Below are positions 1 to 5,660 of a stretch of 5,709 nt of DNA, piece by piece. The notes below the pieces were generated by a model, which was not told where the DNA came from, did no database searches, and was given only the letters and a program-made list of their open reading frames with translations. Position 1 is the first letter of the stretch, and each line of letters begins with the position of its first letter. Position numbers and translations under genes: made by a program. Where the stretch lies: NCBI GenBank assembly GCA_937942205.1, contig CALDFO010000398.1, forward strand, positions 1 through 5,709, in the 5' to 3' direction. The DNA is from an uncultured Alphaproteobacteria bacterium. Its GTDB lineage: Bacteria > Pseudomonadota > Alphaproteobacteria > Micropepsales > Micropepsaceae.

Positions 1-836
1 CCGCCGATCTCTATCCGGGCCAGCCCGGCCGCTTCGTCCGCACCCCCTGGACGCGGGGGGCCCCCGCCGCCGAAGGCGGCGAAAAGGATAAGATCGCCTC
101 AGACCAAACCACTCCAGACCATACCACCTCCGACCAGGGCGGCGGCGTCATGGGCATGATGCGCGGACGCCTGTTCGAAAAGGTGGGCGTGCATACCTCG
201 ACGGTATACGGCGAATTCTCGCCCGATTTCGCCAAGCAGATTCCGGGCGCGGACAAGGACCCGCGCTTCTGGGCCAGCGGCATCAGCCTGATCGCCCATA
301 TGGCCAATCCGCGCGTGCCCGCCGTGCACATGAACACCCGCATGATCGTGACCACCAAGGGCTGGTTCGGCGGCGGCGCCGACCTCAATCCCACGCTGGA
401 TGCCGACCGCCGCGCCGACCATCCCGACGCGGTGGATTTCCACGCCCGGCTGAAGGCGGCCTGCGACGGTTTCGACGAAGGCTGGTACGGCCGTTACAAA
501 AAATGGGCCGACGACTATTTCTGGCTGCCCCATCGCGGCGAGCCGCGCGGCGTGGGCGGCATCTTCTACGATCATCACGACAGCGGCGACTGGGACCGCG
601 ACTTCGCCTTCACGCAAGACGTCGGCAAGGCCTTCCTGGACATCCAGCCGGCGATCATCCGCCGCCGCATGGGCGAGAGCTGGACCGGGGCCGAGCGTCA
701 CGAACAGGCCAAATGGCGCGGCCGCTATGTCGAGTTCAACCTGCTTTACGACCGGGGCACCCATTTCGGGCTGAAAACCGGCGGCAATGTCGAGAGCATC
801 CTGTCCTCCATGCCGCCCATCGCAGAATGGAAATAG
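1..836 (+). CDS. hemF: Oxygen-dependent coproporphyrinogen III oxidase, 5'-truncated by window edge
   Basis: HemF carries out the aerobic oxidative decarboxylation of coproporphyrinogen III to protoporphyrinogen IX in the cytoplasm, a late step of heme synthesis. The reading frame is open from base 3 and gives 277 visible residues before the TAG at 834-836. The start codon and perhaps 20-40 N-terminal residues lie off the left edge. Recognisable family blocks, in order, are [22 protein letters not shown], the AVHMNTRM histidine block, [10 protein letters not shown], the signature-like stretch [18 protein letters not shown] followed by VGGIFYD, and [15 protein letters not shown] through [14 protein letters not shown] near the C-terminus. 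It ends shortly after SMPP, as I recall alphaproteobacterial HemF proteins do; the E. coli protein carries a longer tail. One oddity is a low-complexity insertion between PWTR and GGGVMGMM, listed separately. hemC follows immediately, so the two are probably co-transcribed. Identification is very secure; only the N-terminus is unknown. Confidence 0.96.
   Translation, partial: ADLYPGQPGRFVRTPWTRGAPAAEGGEKDKIASDQTTPDHTTSDQGGGVMGMMRGRLFEKVGVHTSTVYGEFSPDFAKQIPGADKDPRFWASGISLIAHMANPRVPAVHMNTRMIVTTKGWFGGGADLNPTLDADRRADHPDAVDFHARLKAACDGFDEGWYGRYKKWADDYFWLPHRGEPRGVGGIFYDHHDSGDWDRDFAFTQDVGKAFLDIQPAIIRRRMGESWTGAERHEQAKWRGRYVEFNLLYDRGTHFGLKTGGNVESILSSMPPIAEWK
99..137 (+). repeat. In-frame 15-bp imperfect repeat inside hemF
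   Basis: Two adjacent 15-base units (99-113 and 114-128) and a partial third (129-137) encode [10 protein letters not shown] and SDQ. The full units differ at only a few bases, and 15 bases is exactly five codons, so copy changes would keep the frame. The repeat lies in a polar loop-like stretch of HemF between the PWTR block and GGGVMGMM, and it is less GC-rich than the surrounding gene. I infer slipped-strand or local duplication in a tolerant surface loop. Confidence 0.7.
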
Positions 837-838
837 GA

Positions 839-1789
839 ATGGATGTCTTGCTGAGAATCGGGTCGCGTGGATCGCCGCTGGCGCTCACCCAGACCCGGAT
901 GGTGGCGCAGATGCTGGCGACGCGCACCGGCGCGGACCTGGCCGCCTTCCCCGTCCAAGGCTTCATGACCAGCGGCGATGCCTTGAAAGGCCGCCTCCAG
1001 GACCAGGGCGGCAAGGGCCTGTTCACCCGCGAGCTGGATCAGGCGCTGCTGGACGGCAAGATCGACGCCGCCGTCCATTCCATGAAGGATGTGCCGACGC
1101 GGCTGCCGCCCGGCATCGTGCTGGCGGCGGTGCCGGACCGCGAAGACCCGCGCGACGGCTTCATCGCCCTGCGCGCCAAGACCCTGGCCGACCTGCCGCC
1201 GGGCGCGGTGGTGGGCACCGCCTCGCTGCGCCGCCAGGCACAGACCCTGAACCTGCGCCCCGACCTGAAGGTGGAGCTGCTGCGCGGCCGGGTGGAAACC
1301 CGGCTGGCCAGGATCGAGAGCGGCGATTTCGACGCCACCTATCTGGCGCTGGCGGGCCTGCGCCGCCTGGGGCTGGAGCGCCATGCCGCCAGCATCGTGG
1401 ACAGCGATGTGATGCCTTCCGCCCCGGCGCAGGGCGCGCTGGCCATCACGGTGCGCGAAGGCGATGCGCGGGCGCTGGCGCTGACCGCGCCGCTGGATAT
1501 TCCCGAGCATCGCATCTGCACCATCGCCGAGCGCGCCTTCCTGCAGGCGCTGGACGGCTCCTGCCGCACACCCATCGCCGCGCTGGCCACTATTTCAGAT
1601 GACAGCCTGCATTTCCTGGGCGAGGTGCTGACGCCGGACGGCCGGCACCGCTGGCGGCGGAAAGACCGCGTTCCGCTGGGTGATGATCCGCGCGCGGCGG
1701 CAGAGGCGCTGGGGCTGCGGTTGGGCGCGGAAATCCGCGCCGAAGCCGGGCCACTCTATGCCGCCCCGTCCGCCGGCACCATCTGGTAG
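839..1789 (+). CDS. hemC: Hydroxymethylbilane synthase (porphobilinogen deaminase)
   Basis: HemC polymerises four porphobilinogen molecules into hydroxymethylbilane in the cytoplasm, using a covalently bound dipyrromethane cofactor. The 316-residue product is close to the usual family length of about 310-320. Read from ATG 839, key residues fall at the E. coli numbers: Asp84 in HSMKDVP (catalytic), Arg131/Arg132 in SLRRQ, Arg149 and Arg155 in the LRGRVETRL loop, and Cys242 in LDGSCRTPIA (cofactor attachment). The N-terminal block is LRIGSRGSPLALTQ, and VGGKGLF of E. coli reads QGGKGLF here. An alternative in-frame ATG at 827 overlaps the hemF end by 10 bases and adds only MEIG. I prefer 839 because its N-terminus is nearest the family length, but neither start has a well-placed ribosome binding site, which suggests translational coupling to hemF. 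Position 151 is Arg where the family usually has Asn. hemD is not the next gene. Confidence 0.97.
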   Translation: MDVLLRIGSRGSPLALTQTRMVAQMLATRTGADLAAFPVQGFMTSGDALKGRLQDQGGKGLFTRELDQALLDGKIDAAVHSMKDVPTRLPPGIVLAAVPDREDPRDGFIALRAKTLADLPPGAVVGTASLRRQAQTLNLRPDLKVELLRGRVETRLARIESGDFDATYLALAGLRRLGLERHAASIVDSDVMPSAPAQGALAITVREGDARALALTAPLDIPEHRICTIAERAFLQALDGSCRTPIAALATISDDSLHFLGEVLTPDGRHRWRRKDRVPLGDDPRAAAEALGLRLGAEIRAEAGPLYAAPSAGTIW

Positions 1790-1810
1790 CGCGTCCCGTT
1801 TCAGACGCAC

Positions 1811-1848
1811 AAAAGACGGTGGCAGGCTCCCTATGGAGCCTGTCGCCG
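1811..1848 (-). terminator. Hairpin terminator closing the minus-strand operon, possibly bidirectional
   Basis: Arms 1817-1830 and 1835-1848 pair over 14 positions (two G-U) around the loop CTAT. Read on the minus strand, the stem is followed at once by TCTTTT (1811-1816), the classic intrinsic terminator layout. It lies 43 bases beyond the stop of the small minus-strand gene and 27 bases past the hemC stop. In the plus direction an outer pairing of AAAAGACGG (1811-1819) with CCGTCCTTT (1853-1861) could form, but the U-tract there is weaker. Termination is therefore best supported for the minus strand. Confidence 0.75.
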
Positions 1849-1873
1849 CTTGCCGTCCTTTCAGGCGGGCTTG

Positions 1874-1901
1874 ACCACTAGTTCGACACCACTAGTTCGA
1901 C
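1874..1901. repeat. Perfect 14-bp tandem duplication
   Basis: The unit ACCACTAGTTCGAC occurs twice back to back at 1874-1887 and 1888-1901 with no mismatch. It carries the palindrome ACTAGT in each copy. The right-hand copy overlaps the last codons and TAG stop of the 62-residue minus-strand gene. One copy alone would give the same stop, so the duplication does not change that protein. It lies between the gene and its terminator. Its role is unknown; a simple local duplication is the plainest explanation. Confidence 0.85.
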
Positions 1902-2080
1902 TTGGTGACTTGGCCCTCGGCCATGCCGGCCCGGCTGCCGGTCCCCGGATTCACCTCATGCTCGCCACCGGACGGCAGCGGCATCCACGGATTGACATAA
2001 CCCGGCAACTCCGCCGCGGTATTCAAGGCGCCGCTGGGCACACCGTCGCGCAGATCGTGTTTTTTCGTTTCGTGGCCCAT
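1892..2080 (-). CDS. Small hydrophilic protein of unknown function, 62 residues
   Basis: I do not recognise this protein. It begins MGHETKKHDLRDGVPSGALN, is polar and rich in Gly, Pro and Glu, and has a central segment GYVNPWMPLPSGGEHE. It has no signal peptide, membrane segment or cysteine. Three signs say it is real: GGGAG lies 7 bases before the ATG; about four fifths of its codons end in G or C, like its neighbours; and it sits between an upstream gene on the same strand and a hairpin terminator just downstream. It starts 45 bases after the lipoprotein hydrolase stop, so it is probably the last gene of the transporter-hydrolase operon. The TAG stop is inside a 14-bp tandem repeat. Overlapping frames on the + strand lack a ribosome binding site and are less plausible. 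Function is open; a cytoplasmic, possibly disordered protein is an inference from composition only. Confidence 0.65.
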   Translation of the reverse strand: MGHETKKHDLRDGVPSGALNTAAELPGYVNPWMPLPSGGEHEVNPGTGSRAGMAEGQVTKSN

Positions 2081-2087
2081 ATCCGTA

Positions 2088-2092
2088 CTCCC
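2088..2092 (-). promoter_or_regulatory. Ribosome binding site of the 62-residue gene
   Basis: On the minus strand this reads GGGAG and ends 7 bases before the ATG at 2080, an ideal spacing. It is the main argument that the small open frame is translated from this start. Confidence 0.7.
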
Positions 2093-2102
2093 GTTTGAGT
2101 TC

Positions 2103-2117
2103 CGCGTTAATAACGCG
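2103..2117. repeat. 15-bp perfect palindrome between hydrolase and small gene
   Basis: CGCGTTAATAACGCG is symmetric around its central A. As RNA it could fold into a six- or seven-base-pair stem with a tight loop. It lies in the 45-base gap between the hydrolase stop and the ribosome binding site of the small gene. No U-tract follows on the minus strand, so it is not a convincing terminator. It could be an operator or an mRNA-stabilising hairpin at the gene junction, but nothing in the sequence decides this. Confidence 0.45.
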
Positions 2118-2125
2118 CAAACCGC

Positions 2126-3070
2126 TTATTTGTTGCACAGCACCCAGTCCACCACGTCCTGGTCCACCACCGCGGCCTGCAAATCCCGCAGCAGCATGTG
2201 ATAGCCGTTGGCATAGCGGCGAACCGTGACCCGGTTGCCCGGCCGGGCCGTCAGCTCCGCCACCACGGCTTTGGTCGGAGCGGGCGGAATCACCTGATCC
2301 TTCTCGCCATGCAGGAACAGGATCGGCGGCGCATCCGCCGTCAGGCGCTGCGGCGCGGTGCGGGCCTCATCCATCAGATTGACCAGGCCGTAGAGCGCGT
2401 CGGTGCGGGTGCGCTTCTGGAACAGGGGATCGCGGCCCAGCGCCTGCATCATGGGCACATTGTCGGACGGAACGATCCTGACGATCTCCTTGCCGGCATT
2501 GTTGGACAGGATCAGGCCCGGCATCAGATGGGCGGCGACGAACAGCGCCGCGCGATAGGGCAGCGGCATGTCGCCCCGCGACCAGACGGCGGGCGCCACC
2601 AGGATGACGCCATCGGCGCGCGGTGGCCGCGATGACGCCAGCGCCGTCAGCACCACCGCCCCGCCCATGCTCTCGCCCAGCGCATAGACCGGCACCCCCG
2701 GATAGGCGGCGCGCGCCGCGTCCACCGCATCGTTCAGGTCGGCGCGCATCGTCTCGGCTCCCGCCCACAGGCCGGGTTTGGAACTCTGGCCGAAACCGCG
2801 CTGGTCATAGGCAAGAGTGGTGAGGCCGTGCCGGGCCCAATAGGCGCCGGGCATGGCGAAGGCGTTGGAATAATCGCTCATACCGTGCAGCGCCACGATC
2901 ACCGCGCGGGGCGCGCCCTCGGCCTCCCAGCGGCGCAGCGGCAGCCGCGCCCCGTCGCGCGTCACCAGTTCTCCGGCGACCAGCATGGGCGGCGCCGCGT
3001 CGGGCCCCCGCGCCCCGAAACGGGGGGCGCAACCGGCCAGCAGAATCACAAGAAAGGCAATCCAGCGCAT
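2126..3070 (-). CDS. Predicted lipoprotein alpha/beta hydrolase (lysophospholipase / monoacylglycerol lipase type)
   Basis: The product has 314 residues. Residues 1-14 form a short lipoprotein signal (MRWIAFLVILLAGC) with lipobox LAGC and the lipidated cysteine at 14, so the enzyme is probably anchored in the cell envelope. The rest is an alpha/beta hydrolase of the Hydrolase_4 (serine aminopeptidase S33 / monoglyceride lipase) type. The visible motifs are HGMSD at 62-66 (oxyanion region), YDQRGFGQS at 88-96, nucleophile elbow GESMGG with Ser134, Asp258 in GEKDQVIP and His291 in NGYHMLLRD, so the catalytic triad is complete. By family it likely cleaves acyl esters of glycerolipids or lysophospholipids; the actual substrate is not shown. 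The ATG follows AGGA with 6-base spacing, and only 8 bases separate it from the transporter stop, so the genes are one operon. A longer reading of this frame, up to 4477, runs antisense-free across the transporter gene in another frame and should be ignored. Confidence 0.9.
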   Translation of the reverse strand: MRWIAFLVILLAGCAPRFGARGPDAAPPMLVAGELVTRDGARLPLRRWEAEGAPRAVIVALHGMSDYSNAFAMPGAYWARHGLTTLAYDQRGFGQSSKPGLWAGAETMRADLNDAVDAARAAYPGVPVYALGESMGGAVVLTALASSRPPRADGVILVAPAVWSRGDMPLPYRAALFVAAHLMPGLILSNNAGKEIVRIVPSDNVPMMQALGRDPLFQKRTRTDALYGLVNLMDEARTAPQRLTADAPPILFLHGEKDQVIPPAPTKAVVAELTARPGNRVTVRRYANGYHMLLRDLQAAVVDQDVVDWVLCNK

Positions 3071-3076
3071 CCGGTG

Positions 3077-3080
3077 TCCT
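3077..3080 (-). promoter_or_regulatory. Ribosome binding site of the lipoprotein hydrolase
   Basis: On the minus strand AGGA overlaps the TAG stop of the transporter gene and lies 6 bases before the ATG at 3070. It fixes the hydrolase start and excludes the much longer upstream reading of the same frame. Confidence 0.75.
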
Positions 3081-4329
3081 AGCCCAGCGGCAGCAGGCCG
3101 ACCATCGCCCCGGACAGGCCGCTGGCCATCACCCCCGCCACCAGGGCCCGTAACGACAGCGCCACCACCTCGCCCCGGCGTTCGGGGATCAGCGCGCTCA
3201 TCCCCGCGATCAGGATGCCGACGCTGGCGAAATTGGCGAAGCCGCACATGGCATAGACCGTGATCATGGCGGCGCGCGGGTCCAGCGACCCGGCGGGCAG
3301 CGCCGCCATCCGCAGATAGGCCACCAGTTCGTTGAGGATCACCTTGACGCCCAACAACCCGCCCGCCGTCGCCGCCTGTTCCCAGGGCACGCCCAGCAGC
3401 CAGACCAGCGGCGCGAACAGCCAGCCCAACATGCGTTCCAGCGTCAGCGGCGCGCCCGCCACATCGGGCAGCACCCCCAGCACCAGATTGGCCAGCGCCA
3501 CCAGCGCGGTGGTGACGATCAGCATGGCCAGGATCTGGAGATAGATCTTCAGCCCGTCCTCGGTTCCTTGCGCCATCGCATCCATGGTGGAGCGGTATTG
3601 CACCGTGCCCTCGCGCACCGTCACGTCGGTATCGGCGTCGCCCGGCACCATGATGCGGGCGATCAGGATGCCCGCCGGCAGCGACATCATCGAGGCGACC
3701 AGCAGATGCCCCAGCGCGCCGGGCAGGACATCGGCCAGGATGGTGGCATAGAGCACAAAGACGCTGCCCGCGATCACCGACAGCCCCACCGTCATCAGCA
3801 CGAACAGTTCGGTGCGGGTCAGCCGCGCCAGATAGGGCCGGATCACCAGCTGGCCCTCGATATTGCCCAGGAACACCATCGCCGCCGAACTCAGCGTCAC
3901 CGCCCCGCCCAGGCCCAGCGTCCGGCGCAGCACCACCGCCATGGCGTGGACGATGGCGGGCAGGACGCGCCAGTACCAGAGGATGGCCGACAACGCCCCC
4001 ACCACCATCACCAGGGGCAGGATCGAAAAAGCCAGGTTGACCATGTTGCCGGGATGGGTGACGGCGAAGGGCGCGGGCCCGCCGCCCATATAGCCGAAGA
4101 TGAAGCTGGTGCCCGCCTGGGTCGCGGCGGTCAGCGCCGTCACCACGCCGTTCAGGCCGTACAGCGCGTCGCGCGCCGGCGGCACCTTCAGCAGCAGCAG
4201 GGCGATGGCCGCCTGCAGCGCCAGCGTGCCCGCCGCCATGCGCCAGCGGAAGGCGCGCCGGTCCTCGGACAAAGCCCAGGCGGCGGCGATGATGACGAGG
4301 ATTCCCAACGCCGATTGCAGATGCTCCAA
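3079..4329 (-). CDS. Concentrative nucleoside transporter, CNT/NupC family
   Basis: This is an inner-membrane, ion-coupled importer of nucleosides by family. From the proposed TTG at 4329 it has 416 residues, matching the usual 400-420. Hydrophobic segments run throughout. Family hallmarks are GVKVILNELVAY at 327-338 (consensus GxKxxxNEFVA) and CGFANFASVG at 362-371. Compared with the Vibrio cholerae CNT structure at an offset near +2, Glu158, Val190, Glu334, Phe364, Asn366 and Ser369 are kept. The base-contacting Gln-Thr pair of GQTE is instead Asn156-Ile157 (GNIE), so nucleoside preference is uncertain. The start choice matters: an ATG at 4458 would add 43 hydrophilic residues unlike the family and would overlap the divergent acyltransferase. 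TTG 4329 gives MEHLQSALGILVIIAAAWAL, a normal CNT beginning, with a weak GGGA 7 bases upstream. It leads the operon with the hydrolase. The symbol nupC is often used for such genes but orthology is not proven. Confidence 0.92.
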   Translation of the reverse strand: MEHLQSALGILVIIAAAWALSEDRRAFRWRMAAGTLALQAAIALLLLKVPPARDALYGLNGVVTALTAATQAGTSFIFGYMGGGPAPFAVTHPGNMVNLAFSILPLVMVVGALSAILWYWRVLPAIVHAMAVVLRRTLGLGGAVTLSSAAMVFLGNIEGQLVIRPYLARLTRTELFVLMTVGLSVIAGSVFVLYATILADVLPGALGHLLVASMMSLPAGILIARIMVPGDADTDVTVREGTVQYRSTMDAMAQGTEDGLKIYLQILAMLIVTTALVALANLVLGVLPDVAGAPLTLERMLGWLFAPLVWLLGVPWEQAATAGGLLGVKVILNELVAYLRMAALPAGSLDPRAAMITVYAMCGFANFASVGILIAGMSALIPERRGEVVALSLRALVAGVMASGLSGAMVGLLPLG

Positions 4330-4424
4330 CGGACCGTCCCAGCCAGATATCCGGCCGGAAGCTACACGATTTTGCCGCCCCGTCCATGACAGGACAGGCG
4401 GGCGCGGATAGTCTGCCGCCACGC
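4330..4424. promoter_or_regulatory. Divergent intergenic region, likely holding both promoters
   Basis: These 95 bases separate the start points of the transporter operon (minus) and the acyltransferase (plus), so promoters for both must lie here or just inside the genes. I cannot assign convincing -35/-10 boxes on either strand. A perfect 10-bp palindrome, TCCGGCCGGA at 4350-4359, lies near the transporter start and could be an operator, though such G/C palindromes are common in GC-rich DNA. Confidence 0.4.
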
Positions 4425-5612
4425 ATGGAAACCAAGAAGAACCAGACGATCCTGGCACTGGCGGGCGCGCGCGCCATACCGCCCCTGATGATCGTGCTCT
4501 ATCATTACAGCGAAGGCCATCATTATACCGGCCTGCAATGGCTGGACCGCATCACCACCCGCGGCTATCTGTGGGTGGAATTCTTCTTCGTGCTGTCGGG
4601 CTTCATCCTCACCCATGCCTATGCGGCGCGGCTGCCCGACCTGCTCAAGCCGCGCGGCTATCTGGATTTCCTGCGCGCCCGGCTGATCCGGCTGTATCCG
4701 CTGCACCTGTTCATGCTGCTGCTGGTGCTGGCGATGGTGATCGTCTTGCGCGCCCTGGCGGCGGCGGGCGGCTATGTCTCGATCTTCGACCTGCCCTGGC
4801 ACCAGGATGTCAGCCCCAAGGGCTTCGTGCTGAGTCTGCTGCTGGTGCAGGGCTGGAACACGATGGACCGGCTGACCTGGAACGGCCTGTCCTGGTTCGT
4901 CAGCGCCGAATTCGCGCTGTGCCTGCTGTTTCCCGCCCTGCTCTGGCTGACCGCGCCGCACAAGGGACAGACATGGCGCGGCGTGGCGCTGGTGGCGGCG
5001 GGGCTGGGCGGTCTGGTGCTGCTGCTGATGGGCTCGCGCCACGGCCTGGACATCACCTTCCATAACGGCGTGCTGCGGGGATTGGGCGATTTCACCGTGG
5101 GCATGGGACTGGCGGTGATCTTCCGCGGGGTCCGGCACCAGCGCATTCCCGCCTGGACCCATTCGGTGATCCAGGCCCTGTTGCTGCTTCTGCTGGTTTA
5201 CAGCGTCACCCGCACCGGCTGGTCGCACACCTTCAACGACATCTATACCGTGCTGCCCATCATGGGGCTGGTCTTCGCGCTGGCCTTCGACAAGGGCTTC
5301 CTGGCCGAGGCGCTGAAGACCCGCGTCTTCCAGACGGTGGGCGAATGGTCCTATGCCATCTATCTCGGCCAGACCGCCTGGCTGCTGAGCTTGCGCTTTC
5401 TCAAGCAGCGCGTCTTTCCCGCCCCCGATGCGCTGGTGCTGGGCTGGCGCTGGGCCGATATCGCCTGGTGGCTGGAGCCGATAGGGCTGCTGATCGCCTG
5501 TCTGGCCTGGGGGGCGCTGCTGGCGCGCCATGTCGAAATCCCCGCGGCGGCGAAACTGCGCGCCCGGTTCGGCCGCCGCCTTGACCCCAAAAGCATTCCC
5601 ACCCCATCGTAG
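4425..5612 (+). CDS. Integral-membrane acyltransferase, Acyltransferase 3 (OafA/YrhL-like) family
   Basis: The protein has 395 residues from ATG 4425 and many hydrophobic segments, about ten by eye. This family moves acyl groups, often acetyl, onto envelope carbohydrates such as O-antigen, exopolysaccharide or Nod factor. Visible hallmarks are ALAGARAI then YHY with His27 (the conserved histidine of the first membrane segment), WVEFFFVLSGFILTHAY at 50-66, the FLRARLIRLYP block at 82-92 with Arg86 and Arg89 as the conserved RxxR, LSWFVSAEFALCLLFP at 155-170, and EWSYAIYLGQ near the C-terminus. There is no extra C-terminal SGNH domain; the tail is short and basic. An upstream in-frame ATG at 4386 would add 13 residues of no family likeness. 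Neither start has a clear ribosome binding site, so the start is less sure than the identity. No polysaccharide genes are next to it, so the acceptor cannot be inferred. Confidence 0.9.
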   Translation: METKKNQTILALAGARAIPPLMIVLYHYSEGHHYTGLQWLDRITTRGYLWVEFFFVLSGFILTHAYAARLPDLLKPRGYLDFLRARLIRLYPLHLFMLLLVLAMVIVLRALAAAGGYVSIFDLPWHQDVSPKGFVLSLLLVQGWNTMDRLTWNGLSWFVSAEFALCLLFPALLWLTAPHKGQTWRGVALVAAGLGGLVLLLMGSRHGLDITFHNGVLRGLGDFTVGMGLAVIFRGVRHQRIPAWTHSVIQALLLLLLVYSVTRTGWSHTFNDIYTVLPIMGLVFALAFDKGFLAEALKTRVFQTVGEWSYAIYLGQTAWLLSLRFLKQRVFPAPDALVLGWRWADIAWWLEPIGLLIACLAWGALLARHVEIPAAAKLRARFGRRLDPKSIPTPS

Positions 5613-5625
5613 CGGCACAGAAAAC

Positions 5626-5629
5626 GGAG
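5626..5629 (+). promoter_or_regulatory. Ribosome binding site of the truncated 3' gene
   Basis: GGAG lies 6 bases before ATG 5636 and 13 bases after the acyltransferase stop. Good spacing supports a real gene start at the contig end. Confidence 0.6.
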
Positions 5630-5635
5630 TTCCCC

Positions 5636-5660
5636 ATGGCCATTTCCTTCCAGGACAAAG
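5636..5660 (+). CDS. First eight codons of an unidentified gene, cut by adapter sequence
   Basis: ATG 5636 follows a well-placed GGAG and starts 23 bases after the acyltransferase stop, suggesting co-transcription. Only MAISFQDK plus one base is genomic. Beyond 5660 the frame runs into adapter sequence and reads EIGRAHV before a TGA at 5681-5683; that ending is an artefact. The N-terminus resembles openings seen in some short-chain dehydrogenases, but eight residues cannot identify a family. Confidence 0.5.

Noticed and set aside
4..10. CCGATCT near the left edge, resembling the end of an Illumina adapter
   Set aside because: Only seven bases match, the preceding bases differ from the adapter, and the stretch continues the HemF reading frame.
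503..1789. Extended 428-codon frame upstream of hemC
   Set aside because: The first part is an out-of-frame Arg-rich reading of hemF; family similarity begins only at the hemC start near 839.
1850..2098. An 82-codon plus-strand frame in the convergent gap
   Set aside because: It starts with a TTG next to the terminator hairpin, has no ribosome binding site, and overlaps the better supported minus-strand small gene.
3568..4389. A 273-codon plus-strand frame opposite the transporter
   Set aside because: Its His/Gln/Arg-rich composition is typical of the antisense of GC-rich membrane protein genes, and it has no recognisable domain.
2126..4477. A 783-codon minus-strand frame
   Set aside because: Only its last 314 codons are the lipoprotein hydrolase. 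The upstream part is an Arg/Gly/Ala-rich reading across the transporter gene in another frame, and a ribosome binding site plus lipoprotein signal fix the real start at 3070.
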